Under the pieces are notes generated by a model. That model had not been told where the DNA came from and did no database searches. It saw only the letters and a list, made by a program, of their open reading frames with translations. Shown piece after piece: positions 1 through 7,054 of a DNA stretch of 9,435 nt. Numbering within the stretch: position 1 is the first letter of the stretch; each line of letters starts with the position of its first letter. Origin of the DNA: Synechococcus sp. MED850 (GTDB lineage Bacteria; Cyanobacteriota; Cyanobacteriia; PCC-6307; Cyanobiaceae); the NCBI GenBank assembly GCA_002700765.1, contig PAEP01000055.1:1-9435 (forward strand), read 5' to 3'. The position numbers were made by a program, and so were the translations under genes.

Positions 1-1
1 A

Positions 2-90
2 CGGAGAGGGAGGGATTCGAACCCTCGACAGAAGTTGCCTCCTGTAACTCCTTAGCAGGGAGCCGCTTTCAACCACTCAGCCACCTCTCC
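2..90 (-). tRNA. tRNA-Ser (anticodon GCU)
   Basis: This is a class II tRNA that decodes AGC/AGU serine codons. On the minus strand the acceptor stem GGAGAGG pairs with CCTCTCC, followed by discriminator G. The anticodon stem GCTCC/GGAGT encloses loop CTGCTAA, which puts anticodon GCT at 54-56. A long variable arm (ACAGGAG/CTTCTGT around a GCAA loop) marks it as a serine-type tRNA, and the T arm is GAGGG-TTCGAAT-CCCTC. The 3' CCA is not encoded: the base after the discriminator is T. It must be added by the CCA-adding enzyme. The gene lies just downstream of alr on the same strand, but probably has its own promoter. Confidence 0.97.
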
Positions 91-102
91 AGCGGCTCCT
101 CG

Positions 103-111
103 ATCTTATCA
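103..111 (-). promoter_or_regulatory. Possible extended -10 promoter element for tRNA-Ser
   Basis: In the 43-nt alr to tRNA-Ser gap the minus strand reads TGATAAGAT. This is a TGn extension plus a hexamer sharing four of six bases with TATAAT. It ends 12 nt before the mature tRNA 5' end, a suitable distance for a short 5' leader. No good -35 box is visible at the expected spacing, so this is a weak, inferred call. Confidence 0.35.
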
Positions 112-133
112 ACAGCAGCGCCAGAGGCTCAGA

Positions 134-1330
134 TCAGACCTCCACACGCGGCAGTCTCTGCTTGAACCCGCACAGGATTTCCCAGGGGATCGACCCGCAG
201 GCTTCGCTCCAGAGTTGTGGACTGATCGCAGCGTCGCCGTCGCGACCCAGCAGGGTGACGGTGCTGCCGATCTCCAGATCCGGTGCGTCGGTGGCATCCA
301 GCAGCAGTTGATCCATGGTGATGGAGCCGATCTGCTGGATTGGGCGACCTTGATGCAGGGCATGGATGCGTCCGCTCAGGGAGCGCATCACGCCATCGGC
401 GTATCCGATCCCAACCACCGCCAGTCGGGTTGGCCGTGAACTCACATGCCGATGCCCATAGCTCACTCCCACCCCGGCAGGGATGGAGCGGATCAGTGTG
501 ACGCGAGCCCGCACGGACAGGGCCGGTTGCAGAGGCACGACATCACGAAGATGCAGCGCCGGGGCGTGTCCGTAGAGAGCGAGTCCAACGCGCACCATGT
601 CGTGATGCAAACCTCGCTCCAGCAGGGTTCCTGCGGAATTGGCGAGATGACAGCAGAGATCTCGACCCTGCTCAGGCAGCTGGTTCAGAACCTCATGAAA
701 ACGTCGATGTTGACGCGCCGTTACAAGCGAATCGTCTCCCTGGGGGTCGCCATCGGCACATGCCAAATGGCTGTAGAGGCCGCAAAGCTCAAGATTTTCA
801 AGTTGGTGGATCGCTTCCACGAGTCGGGGCCCTTCCTGCCAGTCGCAGCCCAGTCGCGCCATGCCGGTGTCCAGTTTCAACTGGACAGGAAAGCGACGGC
901 CACATCCATCAGCAAGGTTGTGGCACAGCAATGCCTCACGCATGCTGCTCAGGGTTGGCATCAGCTGCCAGTGCAGGCAGCTGCGGAGCTCTTCGGCCTG
1001 GGTGAGATTTCCAAGAAGCAAGATCGGCGCCTGGATGCCTGCACGGCGCAGCTCAATCCCTTCCTGCAGCGTGGCAACGCCAAGACTGACGGCACCGCCT
1101 CGCAAGGCAGCTCGTGCAACGGTTTCTGCACCATGGCCGTACCCATCCGCCTTGACGACAGCCATGAGACTGCTGTCTCCGGAAAGATGCCGACTGAGGG
1201 CCGCGGCATTGGATTCGATGGCTGTTGGGTCGATCTCCACCCAGGCGCGCTGGCGGAGATCTATGTCCTGATCGACGTCCTGATTCAGATCCCAGGACGC
1301 TTCAGTCGCGTTGCGGCTCAGCTCGGACAT
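134..1330 (-). CDS. alr: Alanine racemase (PLP-dependent)
   Basis: Interconverts L- and D-alanine in the cytoplasm, supplying D-Ala for peptidoglycan. From the chosen ATG the protein is 398 aa, slightly longer than typical Alr. Visible signatures: the PLP-binding lysine in AVVKADGYGHG (K60), LDTGMARLG (153-161), the R-x-G-x-x-x-YG segment MVRVGLALYG (245-254), the likely catalytic tyrosine in GVSYGHRH (Y291), GYADG (309-313), and the SITMDQ strand (336-341). This matches an N-terminal TIM barrel plus a C-terminal beta domain. The ATG at 1330 is preferred to a TTG 12 codons upstream (1366), because the extra residues match nothing I know in the family and a TTG is less likely than a nearby ATG. 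An acidic N-terminal stretch of about 28 residues (WDLNQDVDQDIDLRQR) precedes the barrel. The gene is divergent from the HNH gene (74-nt gap) and followed by tRNA-Ser. Confidence 0.96.
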   Translation of the reverse strand: MSELSRNATEASWDLNQDVDQDIDLRQRAWVEIDPTAIESNAAALSRHLSGDSSLMAVVKADGYGHGAETVARAALRGGAVSLGVATLQEGIELRRAGIQAPILLLGNLTQAEELRSCLHWQLMPTLSSMREALLCHNLADGCGRRFPVQLKLDTGMARLGCDWQEGPRLVEAIHQLENLELCGLYSHLACADGDPQGDDSLVTARQHRRFHEVLNQLPEQGRDLCCHLANSAGTLLERGLHHDMVRVGLALYGHAPALHLRDVVPLQPALSVRARVTLIRSIPAGVGVSYGHRHVSSRPTRLAVVGIGYADGVMRSLSGRIHALHQGRPIQQIGSITMDQLLLDATDAPDLEIGSTVTLLGRDGDAAISPQLWSEACGSIPWEILCGFKQRLPRVEV

Positions 1331-1393
1331 GGGATTTGCGTGCTCGGCGTTACCGAGACATGCCAACTGCTGTCGTTAGCATGACGAATAAGC

Positions 1394-1399
1394 AGGGAG
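1394..1399 (+). promoter_or_regulatory. Ribosome binding site of the HNH gene
   Basis: AGGGAG lies 5 nt before the ATG at 1405. It decides this start over the in-frame ATG at 1381, which has no purine-rich motif ahead of it. It stands out because most start codons in this window lack a clear Shine-Dalgarno sequence. Confidence 0.55.
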
Positions 1400-1404
1400 C
1401 TTGC

Positions 1405-1905
1405 ATGGGCCAGGTTCTCGTTCTCAATGCGTCCTACGAGCCGTTGAACATCACCACATGGCGTCGGGCCATGGTGATGATGCTGAAAGGCAAGGCAGAA
1501 AGCTTGGAGCAGGATTCCACACGAGAGATCCGCAAGGGGACACTTCTGCCAACCGTGATCCGATTGCGGCAGTACGTGCGTGTTCCTTTCCGGCAGCTGC
1601 CTCTCACCCGCCGCAATGTGTTTCATCGGGATGGCCACAGTTGTCAGTACTGCGGCTGCTGCGGAGAACAGTTATCGATCGACCATGTGGTGCCAAGAAG
1701 CCGTGGTGGGATTGATTCCTGGGAAAATGTCACCACGGCTTGCCTCAGCTGCAATGTTCGCAAGGGCAATCGCACGCCGAAAGAGGCAGGGATGCCGCTG
1801 AGGCGTGTCCCGCGCAGGCCGCTCAGCAGCCTCAGTTTTGAGGCAACACGTCAGATTCATTCCGGCCGCCACAGCGAATGGGCCAAATATGTGATCGGAG
1901 CCTGA
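1405..1905 (+). CDS. HNH endonuclease family protein
   Basis: A 166-aa protein with a C-terminal HNH (beta-beta-alpha-metal) nuclease fold. CQYC (C80, C83) and CLSC (C113, C116) would form a structural zinc site. Between them are D93-H94 of the SIDHVVPRSRGG segment, N108 of WENV, and N117 of the closing CNVRKGN segment, which supply the catalytic and metal positions. Residues 1-70 form a family-specific N-terminal region starting VLVLNASYEPLNITTWRRA, known from a broadly distributed bacterial HNH family of unknown role. The C-terminal tail is basic (RRVPRRP). DNA cleavage is inferred from the intact motif; the substrate and role are not known. The gene is the only plus-strand gene here. It lies between alr (divergent) and prfA (convergent, 7 nt between stops). 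No toxin, methylase or phage partner is adjacent, which argues against restriction or mobile-element function. Confidence 0.92.
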   Translation: MGQVLVLNASYEPLNITTWRRAMVMMLKGKAESLEQDSTREIRKGTLLPTVIRLRQYVRVPFRQLPLTRRNVFHRDGHSCQYCGCCGEQLSIDHVVPRSRGGIDSWENVTTACLSCNVRKGNRTPKEAGMPLRRVPRRPLSSLSFEATRQIHSGRHSEWAKYVIGA

Positions 1906-1917
1906 GTGGGGTTCAGG
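1901..1917. other. Hairpin over the convergent HNH/prfA stop codons
   Basis: CCTGAG (1901-1906) and TTCAGG (1912-1917) form a 6-bp stem with one G-T pair around a TGGGG loop. The HNH stop codon (1903-1905) is in one arm and the prfA stop (1913-1915) in the other. There is no T-tract on either side, so it is not a canonical terminator. It may stall polymerase or protect 3' ends. Confidence 0.3.
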
Positions 1918-3010
1918 AGTCGTCTTGATCACTGAGGGCTTCCAGTTTCTGCCGTTGTTCCTCGGCAACACAGGCCCCGATTAAATCCTCGAGCTGCCCC
2001 TGGAGGACGGGCTCCAGGGAAAAATTACGCCCAAGCCGGTGATCGGTGGTGCGGTTGTCTTTGTAGTTGTACGTCCGGATCTTTTCACTGCGGTCTCCGC
2101 TGCCCACCTGGGCGCGGCGGTTGCTGCTCTCCCGTTCCGCTGCGGCAGCCATCTCACGCTCCAGCAGTTTGGCGCGCAGGATCTCCAGTGCCCGTTCCCG
2201 GTTCTGAAGTTGTGAACGCTCCTGGGTGCAGAACACACGGATGCCAGTGGGTTTGTGCAGAAGGTCGACGGCTGTTTCCACCTTGTTGACGTTCTGCCCC
2301 CCGGCTCCGCCGGATCTGGCAGTACTGATCTCAAGTTCCTTCGGATCAATCTGGACTTCAACCGCATCAGCTTCGGGCATCACGGCCACCGTCGCCGTGG
2401 ACGTGTGAACACGGCCTTGTGATTCCGTGGCTGGTACACGTTGAACACGGTGCACCCCCGCTTCAAATTTCAGCTGGCTGAACACGCTGTCCCCTTTCAC
2501 CGAAAGGATCAGTTCGCGGTAGCCGCCAAGATCAGCTTCCGTGGAGCTGACGGGCTGAACTGTCCAGCCCACTTTCTGGCTGTAACGGTCGTACATCCGT
2601 GCCAGATCCCCGGCCCAAAGACAGGCTTCATCCCCGCCTGCACCTGCTCGGATTTCCAGCATCACACTGCGGTCATCGCGGGGGTCCCGCGGCAGCAGTG
2701 CGACAGTGAGTCGCTCGATCAGTTCGGAGTGGCGGCTGCTGAGTGTCTCCAGTTCCTCTTGCGCCAGGGACTCCATCGGTGGATCCCCACGGCTTTCTTT
2801 CAACAGCTGCCGTGCATCACTTTGCTCCTGCTCCAATGCTTGCAGGCTTTCGAAATCGAGGACAAGAGGCTCGAGTCGTGATCGTTCCCGGGCGATCGAC
2901 TCAAGCCGCTTTGGATCAGCAGCGACATCCGGATCGGCCAACTGCCTCTCGAGGTTCCGGAAACTGGCAGCGGCTGTTTCCAGCCTGGTGAAAAGAGTCG
3001 AGGCGTCCAT
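1913..3010 (-). CDS. prfA: Peptide chain release factor 1
   Basis: RF1 recognises UAA and UAG in the ribosomal A site and triggers hydrolysis of the peptidyl-tRNA. The protein is 365 aa, normal for RF1. The codon-reading tripeptide PAT is at 193-195 in [16 protein letters not shown]2 would have SPF here. The catalytic GGQ is at 237-239 within [12 protein letters not shown], where Q239 is the usual PrmC methylation site. The N-terminal part (about 1-100) is the helical domain 1, and the C-terminal region carries the expected [13 protein letters not shown] motif (315-327). The ATG at 3010 is 15 nt downstream of the rpmE stop. It is the last gene of the minus-strand ribosomal cluster and is probably co-transcribed with rpmE. 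No clear terminator follows before the convergent HNH gene. Confidence 0.98.
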   Translation of the reverse strand: MDASTLFTRLETAAASFRNLERQLADPDVAADPKRLESIARERSRLEPLVLDFESLQALEQEQSDARQLLKESRGDPPMESLAQEELETLSSRHSELIERLTVALLPRDPRDDRSVMLEIRAGAGGDEACLWAGDLARMYDRYSQKVGWTVQPVSSTEADLGGYRELILSVKGDSVFSQLKFEAGVHRVQRVPATESQGRVHTSTATVAVMPEADAVEVQIDPKELEISTARSGGAGGQNVNKVETAVDLLHKPTGIRVFCTQERSQLQNRERALEILRAKLLEREMAAAAERESSNRRAQVGSGDRSEKIRTYNYKDNRTTDHRLGRNFSLEPVLQGQLEDLIGACVAEEQRQKLEALSDQDDS

Positions 3011-3025
3011 GCCCCGCAGTCAGCC

Positions 3026-3295
3026 TCAGGAGTTGGCGTCCGCTTTGGCAGCGGCGACCTCTTTCGATGGCTCACTCCCTTTTTTCTTCGAGCCCATGCC
3101 GTATTTGCGCATGAAGCGATCTACCCGTCCTTCAGTGTCGAGAATCTTCTGGGTTCCCGTGAAGAAAGGATGGTTGCCGCTCCAGACGTCGACGTGAATC
3201 TCAGGCTGGGTGGAGCCAGTGGTCATCACCACTTCGCCATTGCAAATCACCTTGGCATCGGGATACCAGGTTGGATGAATGTCGGGTTTGGGCAT
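3026..3295 (-). CDS. rpmE: 50S ribosomal protein L31, zinc-free type
   Basis: L31 sits on the large subunit central protuberance and helps bridge it to the 30S head. The family signature is clear: start KPDIHPTWY and the HPFFTGTQK motif (about residues 42-50). Length is 89 aa, longer than the roughly 70 aa of E. coli L31, because of a lysine- and alanine-rich C-terminal tail (from about residue 68). Only one cysteine (C18) is visible; the positions that form a zinc ribbon in E. coli are ICNGE and VWSGNH here, so this is the cysteine-poor (C-) type. It lies 26 nt after rpsI and 15 nt before prfA, an arrangement I recall from cyanobacteria. Start is ATG; no strong Shine-Dalgarno is visible. Confidence 0.96.
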   Translation of the reverse strand: MPKPDIHPTWYPDAKVICNGEVVMTTGSTQPEIHVDVWSGNHPFFTGTQKILDTEGRVDRFMRKYGMGSKKKGSEPSKEVAAAKADANS

Positions 3296-3321
3296 GAGTC
3301 GTTGCGGGAAGGAAACGGAAA

Positions 3322-3723
3322 TCAGCGTTTGGAGAACTGAGGTGCCTTGCGGGCTTTCTTGAGACCGTACTTGCGGCGTTCCTTGGCGCGAGGGTCACGG
3401 CTGAGGTGACCTTCCGTCTTGAGCGGTTTGCGGTTGTCGGCGGAAAGCTCACAAAGTGCCCGGGCCGCACCTTGCTTGATGGCGCCAGCCTGGCCTGTGA
3501 GCCCACCACCGCGAACATTCACCAGAACGTCGTATTCGGTGGTGAGCCCCAGTGTGTCGAGAGGGGCCTTCACCGCCGCGATGTAAGCGGGGTTGTAGTT
3601 CAGATAGTTGTCACCGGGGCGGCCATTGATGGTGATGGTGCCGTTTCCGGGTACAAGACGAACGCGGGCAACAGAGGTTTTACGGCGACCGGTGCCCCAG
3701 TAGACGACGGAATTGCTGCTCAT
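3322..3723 (-). CDS. rpsI: 30S ribosomal protein S9
   Basis: S9 binds the 16S rRNA 3' major (head) domain, and its C-terminal tail reaches the P-site tRNA. The 133-aa product has the family motifs [16 protein letters not shown] near the N terminus, the glycine-rich loop [13 protein letters not shown] (about 69-81), [14 protein letters not shown], and the hallmark C-terminal end KAPQFSKR. Its ATG overlaps the rplM stop codon as ATGA (3720-3723), and no Shine-Dalgarno is seen ahead of it. Translation is therefore probably coupled to rplM, as fits the usual L13-S9 pair. Confidence 0.98.
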   Translation of the reverse strand: MSSNSVVYWGTGRRKTSVARVRLVPGNGTITINGRPGDNYLNYNPAYIAAVKAPLDTLGLTTEYDVLVNVRGGGLTGQAGAIKQGAARALCELSADNRKPLKTEGHLSRDPRAKERRKYGLKKARKAPQFSKR

Positions 3724-4172
3724 TTGGCGGACGCTGAGGGGTTGAGCTGGAGGGGTTGAGGTTGTTGAGCTGCGTGTGGATGCTCGTTGCCCTTGTAGAC
3801 CTTGAGCTTTCTGAACATCTGGCGGCCCAAGGCGTTGTGGGGAAGCATGCCCTTGATGGCCTTTTCAACGATCCTCTCGGGAATGCGCTCTTGCAAAGCC
3901 TGGAAGGTTTCCACTTTCATGCCACCGGGCCGGCCTGAGTGGCGGCGGTAGAGCTTTTGCTGTGGCTTTTTGCCGCTGACTTTGATCTTGTCGGCATTGA
4001 CAACAACAACGAAGTCACCCGTGTCCAGATGGGGAGTGAAGCTTGGGTTGTTCTTGCCGCGCAGCACGGCTGCTACCTCGGTGGCGAGGCGGCCGAGGGT
4101 TTGATTCTCTGCATCCACCAGATACCACTGGCGGTCGATCGAATCGATGGGGGGAAGGGAGGTCTTGTTCAT
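3720..4172 (-). CDS. rplM: 50S ribosomal protein L13
   Basis: L13 is an early-assembly 23S rRNA-binding protein. The 150-aa sequence shows the family order: [16 protein letters not shown] (about 16-31), the [16 protein letters not shown] segment, [10 protein letters not shown], the core motif [19 protein letters not shown] (about 108-126), and HPHAAQQP. A short tail ([12 protein letters not shown]) follows. Start is the ATG at 4172, chosen because it gives the standard N terminus. There is no Shine-Dalgarno; the upstream 12 bp is a GC-rich palindrome instead. The gene heads the rplM-rpsI-rpmE-prfA sub-cluster, separated from truA by a structured 143-nt spacer. That suggests it has separate expression control, possibly autoregulation, which is inferred only. 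Confidence 0.98.
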   Translation of the reverse strand: MNKTSLPPIDSIDRQWYLVDAENQTLGRLATEVAAVLRGKNNPSFTPHLDTGDFVVVVNADKIKVSGKKPQQKLYRRHSGRPGGMKVETFQALQERIPERIVEKAIKGMLPHNALGRQMFRKLKVYKGNEHPHAAQQPQPLQLNPSASAK

Positions 4173-4315
4173 CGCGCCGGCATGCCGGTTCGGGAATGCT
4201 TCATTTTTGGAATGAAGCTGGGTGGGGTTTCAGGCCCGTAGAGGTCCTGAAAAAGCTCAAAGATCGAGCCTACTCTTCGACGTGATCCCTCCTCTTTCGA
4301 GGAAGTGGATGATCG
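4173..4315 (-). promoter_or_regulatory. Structured rplM leader / truA-rplM spacer
   Basis: This is the longest spacer in the cluster. Read on the minus strand from truA to rplM it contains four hairpins and a palindrome. They are: CTTCCTC-GAAA-GAGGAGG (4305-4288, GNRA-type tetraloop); AGGCTC/GAGCTT followed by TTTTT (4271-4250); TTTCAGG/CCTGAAA (4252-4228, 11-nt loop); GCTTCATT-CCAAA-AATGAAGC (4218-4198, perfect 8 bp); and CCGGCATGCCGG (4188-4177). No convincing promoter hexamers and no Shine-Dalgarno are visible. An RNA-level control element for the L13 operon is a reasonable inference. It does not match any r-protein leader I can recall in detail. Confidence 0.4.
4250..4271 (-). terminator. 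Weak Rho-independent terminator-like hairpin after truA
   Basis: On the minus strand AGGCTC pairs with GAGCTT (one G-T pair, loop GATCTTT), and the 3' arm runs into TTTTTC. It lies about 45 nt after the truA stop. The stem is short, so it may be a weak or conditional terminator separating the rpoA-rplQ-truA unit from rplM. Its T-tract overlaps one arm of the next hairpin (4228-4252). Confidence 0.35.
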
Positions 4316-5215
4316 TCAGAGAACTGAATCGGCTCCTTCCGGCAGAGGTGGTGGATCCCTGGGAGGATCGTTTTCAGCCAGAAAAAACCACGGTTGGCAA
4401 TCATACCAGCCGGGTTTACTGAAAATGTCCTGCTCGTATCCAACGCGGAGCAGGCATAGACCTCGCGGAGGGGCCGCTTCCTTCACTTCCCAGCGGCGTC
4501 GTTCCTTCCAGCGCCGTTCAAACGCTGCGACGGACTGCCGGTTCTCCCCCAACGCCACGAGCTGGGCCATCAGCAGCCGCACCATCCCATACAAAAAACC
4601 GCTCGCCTGGATCTCAACGGTGACCAGATCTCCATGGCGTTTCACCAGCACCTCCTGCACCGTGGTGCGCCCATGGGCACGACGACTGCCAGCCCGCATG
4701 AAGGCGCTGAAGTCATGCAATCCGATCATGCCCAGAAGCCCTTCACGCATCTTGGATTCATCCAATCGCAGGTGATAGCGATGCCAGGTCCAGGGCGTCA
4801 GAAAAAGGTTGGGTCGCCGTCCGTTGTGGATTGTGTAGCGGTAACGGCGGTAAGTGGCTGAGTAACAGGCATGCCAATCCTGTGGACGGGCCACCGATTC
4901 GCGGATCCGAATCGTGGGAGGCAAACGCCCATTCAGTGCAGCAGCCCACTTGCCGGGTGGAATTGGCCCGCAGCAATCGAAGTGAACCACCTGAGCGGCC
5001 GCATGCACACCTGCGTCGGTGCGTCCGGCAGCAAAGGTCTGGATCGGACGCAACGGGTCGAGCTGTTCAATCGCCTCTTCAAGCGTGGATTGCACACTGG
5101 TGCCGTTGCGCTGCCGCTGCCATCCACAGAAGCCAGACCCCTCGTACTGAACACTGAGAGCGATCCTTTGACGGATCGGAGCGTCAGTTGTTTCAGACAA
5201 GGGGTCTCGGCTCAA
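4316..5215 (-). CDS. truA: tRNA pseudouridine(38-40) synthase TruA
   Basis: Isomerises uridines 38-40 in the anticodon stem-loop of many tRNAs. The catalytic aspartate is D67 in [11 protein letters not shown] (62-72). Other family blocks are the N-terminal [13 protein letters not shown] (23-35), the [11 protein letters not shown] region (122-132), [13 protein letters not shown] (204-216), and [13 protein letters not shown] (248-260), which is where most TruA proteins end. Here an extra proline-rich tail of about 39 residues follows (261-299), so the protein is about 299 aa. Start is uncertain: an in-frame stop lies at 5219-5221, so translation begins at TTG 5215 or TTG 5200 (MSETTDAP). Neither has a good Shine-Dalgarno. 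The longer form is given. It follows rplQ by 24 nt, a neighbourhood I recall from cyanobacteria and Firmicutes. Confidence 0.96.
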   Translation of the reverse strand: MSRDPLSETTDAPIRQRIALSVQYEGSGFCGWQRQRNGTSVQSTLEEAIEQLDPLRPIQTFAAGRTDAGVHAAAQVVHFDCCGPIPPGKWAAALNGRLPPTIRIRESVARPQDWHACYSATYRRYRYTIHNGRRPNLFLTPWTWHRYHLRLDESKMREGLLGMIGLHDFSAFMRAGSRRAHGRTTVQEVLVKRHGDLVTVEIQASGFLYGMVRLLMAQLVALGENRQSVAAFERRWKERRRWEVKEAAPPRGLCLLRVGYEQDIFSKPGWYDCQPWFFLAENDPPRDPPPLPEGADSVL

Positions 5216-5239
5216 ACGTCAGATTGACGTGAATGGTGA

Positions 5240-5590
5240 TCAGACCAGCTCGATGATTGCCATCTCAGCGTTGTCGCCTCGGCGTCGAACCGTCCGGGTG
5301 ATTCTGGTGTAACCACCGCGGCGATCGGAATAGCGATCTGGAGCTTTCTCAAATAGAGCATGCACCAGCTGCTTGTCGTAGATGTAGCCGAGGGCGCGAC
5401 GCCTGGAGGCAAGGCTGCCGTCCTTGGCGAGCGTGATCATGCGCTCAGCTTCATCGCGGAGTGCCTTGGCGCGAGCTTTCGTTGTGGTGACCCGACCTTC
5501 ACGGATCAGTTGAGTGGTGAGGGCCCGCAGCATGGCCTTGCGCTGATCTGCTGGGCGACCAAGCTGCGGAACTCGGCATTGATGACGCAT
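5240..5590 (-). CDS. rplQ: 50S ribosomal protein L17
   Basis: L17 binds 23S rRNA near the polypeptide exit tunnel. The 116-aa product has the expected bacterial L17 order: start [20 protein letters not shown], then [25 protein letters not shown] (about 21-45), then the C-terminal [32 protein letters not shown] block that closes the family. There are no extra domains. The start ATG at 5590 is 44 nt after the rpoA stop, and the rpoA-rplQ order is the standard one in bacteria. It is probably co-transcribed with rpoA and truA. Confidence 0.98.
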   Translation of the reverse strand: MRHQCRVPQLGRPADQRKAMLRALTTQLIREGRVTTTKARAKALRDEAERMITLAKDGSLASRRRALGYIYDKQLVHALFEKAPDRYSDRRGGYTRITRTVRRRGDNAEMAIIELV

Positions 5591-5634
5591 GGTTCTTAGG
5601 ACGGTGTCGGGTCGTTGCGTTGGCCAGGCTGCTC

Positions 5635-6573
5635 TCAGGCAGTGGTCCGGCTCTGGGGAATGGAGATGCCGATGCGTTCGAGCGCCTCGATCACTTCATC
5701 AGCGGATTTGGATCCGAAGTTCTTGATCTCCAAAAGATCTTCGTAACTGAAGCCCATCAGATCGGAGACGGAATTGACCTGAGCACGCTTAAGGCAGTTG
5801 TAGGCCCGAACGGACAGATTCAGTTCCTCCAGCGGAATCTGAGCTTCAGTGGATGGCTCGGGTTCAATGCCGGGCTCCTCCACAAGGGTGACGGTGGCCA
5901 GCGGCTGGAACAGCTCGATCAGCTGATTGGCCGATTGGGCGAGAGCGTCATCCGGCGTGATGGAACCATCCGTGACGATCTCCATTTTCAAGCGCTCGCG
6001 AGCGGAGCCACCCTCAGCAACGGCGGTTTCGTCGATGTTGAAATTGACGCGCCGCACTGGCATGAAAACCGCATCGATCTGCAGCAGGTCGATGGCGCTT
6101 AAATCTTCGTTGCTGCGGTCAACAGGGCGGTATCCAATACCCCGCTCCACATGCACTTCCAGTTCCAGGCTGTGGCCATCAGCAACCGTGGCAATTGCAC
6201 GTTCGCCATCCACAACCTGCACCTGGGAGGAGAACTGCAGGTCTCTGGCTTTCACCTCGGCAGGACCGGCGACCACAAGACGTCCGATCTCGAGATCGCT
6301 TGAACGGCTGTTGACGGACAGCTGCTTGCAGTTCAGCAGGATATCCAGGACATCTTCACGCACACCTGGGATGGTGGCGTACTCGTGGTTCACCCCCGCG
6401 ACGCGGATGGCTGTCACGGCACTGCCTTCCAATCCACCCATCAACACCCTGCGCAGCGCATTGCCCAGGGTGGTGGCCTGGCCTCGTTCGAGGGGCCCGA
6501 TCAGAAACACGCCGGTTTGGGCGCGATCCTCGGCGACCTGATGCTCGATGCGATCGATCTGGTACTGCAACAC
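5635..6573 (-). CDS. rpoA: DNA-directed RNA polymerase alpha subunit
   Basis: The alpha dimer scaffolds assembly of RNA polymerase, and its C-terminal domain contacts UP elements and activators. Length is 312 aa, normal for cyanobacteria. The N-terminal domain (about 1-228) contains [19 protein letters not shown] (26-44) and [14 protein letters not shown] (68-81), which form the dimer and core-binding part. A short Glu/Pro linker ([10 protein letters not shown], 231-240) leads to the C-terminal domain (about 245-312). That domain has [14 protein letters not shown], with R256 and N259 matching the E. coli DNA-contact residues R265 and N268, and [11 protein letters not shown] with the helix-hairpin-helix. 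Start is GTG at 6573 ([12 protein letters not shown]), which matches marine Synechococcus alpha N termini as I recall them. It lies 49 nt after rpsK. Confidence 0.98.
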   Translation of the reverse strand: MLQYQIDRIEHQVAEDRAQTGVFLIGPLERGQATTLGNALRRVLMGGLEGSAVTAIRVAGVNHEYATIPGVREDVLDILLNCKQLSVNSRSSDLEIGRLVVAGPAEVKARDLQFSSQVQVVDGERAIATVADGHSLELEVHVERGIGYRPVDRSNEDLSAIDLLQIDAVFMPVRRVNFNIDETAVAEGGSARERLKMEIVTDGSITPDDALAQSANQLIELFQPLATVTLVEEPGIEPEPSTEAQIPLEELNLSVRAYNCLKRAQVNSVSDLMGFSYEDLLEIKNFGSKSADEVIEALERIGISIPQSRTTA

Positions 6574-6622
6574 GATCTGTAGCGGGATAAGGAACGGGAA
6601 CCGGTGATGCGGATGGTGTGGC

Positions 6623-7015
6623 TCAGACGCGGCGGCGCTTGGGCCGGCGACAACCGTTGTGGGGAAGAGGAGTCACGTCTCTGATCAGCGTGATCTCCAG
6701 ACCGGCGACTTGCAGGGCCCGGATCGCGGTTTCACGACCGGAGCCGGGACCACGGACCAGGACCTCGATCTGGCGCATTCCCTGCTCGAGGGCACGCCTC
6801 GCTGCTGCCTCAGCGGCCGTCTGTGCCGCGAACGGTGTGCCTTTACGAGCACCCTTGAATCCACTGGCCCCAGCGGAGGACCAGGAAATGACCTCACCTG
6901 AGGTGTCGGTGATCGAGACGATCGTGTTGTTGAACGTGCTCTGGATGTGGGCAACGCCATTGGGGACGTTGCGTTTGGCCTTCTTAGGACCAGATTTCTT
7001 GGCGGGTTTGGCCAT
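6623..7015 (-). CDS. rpsK: 30S ribosomal protein S11
   Basis: S11 forms part of the 30S platform near the mRNA exit. The 130-aa protein has a lysine-rich N terminus ([16 protein letters not shown]), the [18 protein letters not shown] segment (about 23-40), [20 protein letters not shown] (46-65), the conserved [15 protein letters not shown] (about 87-101), and the C-terminal [18 protein letters not shown] end. Start is ATG 7015. It lies 39 nt after rpsM and precedes rpoA, as in most bacteria. All family landmarks are intact. Confidence 0.98.
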   Translation of the reverse strand: MAKPAKKSGPKKAKRNVPNGVAHIQSTFNNTIVSITDTSGEVISWSSAGASGFKGARKGTPFAAQTAAEAAARRALEQGMRQIEVLVRGPGSGRETAIRALQVAGLEITLIRDVTPLPHNGCRRPKRRRV

Positions 7016-7054
7016 GGGCCGTTAGATCGCGGGGAGGAATGGGATGTACGAGGA

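Noticed and set aside
1343..1357. CTCGG/CCGAG inverted repeat in the alr-HNH divergent spacer
   Set aside because: Only 5 bp per arm and no promoter hexamers positioned around it; too weak to call an operator.
1331..1366. Extended alr start at TTG 1366
   Set aside because: The extra 12 residues are not a family feature, and ATG 1330 gives a reasonable N terminus.
446..1384. Long plus-strand open frame (312 codons) opposite alr
   Set aside because: It lies antisense to alr, which has full family motifs. Its translation shows no recognisable domain, and long antisense frames are common in GC-rich coding DNA.
1225..1404. Extended HNH frame upstream of 1405
   Set aside because: It overlaps the 5' part of alr. 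ATG 1405 has a Shine-Dalgarno and gives the known family start, MGQVLVLNASYEPL.
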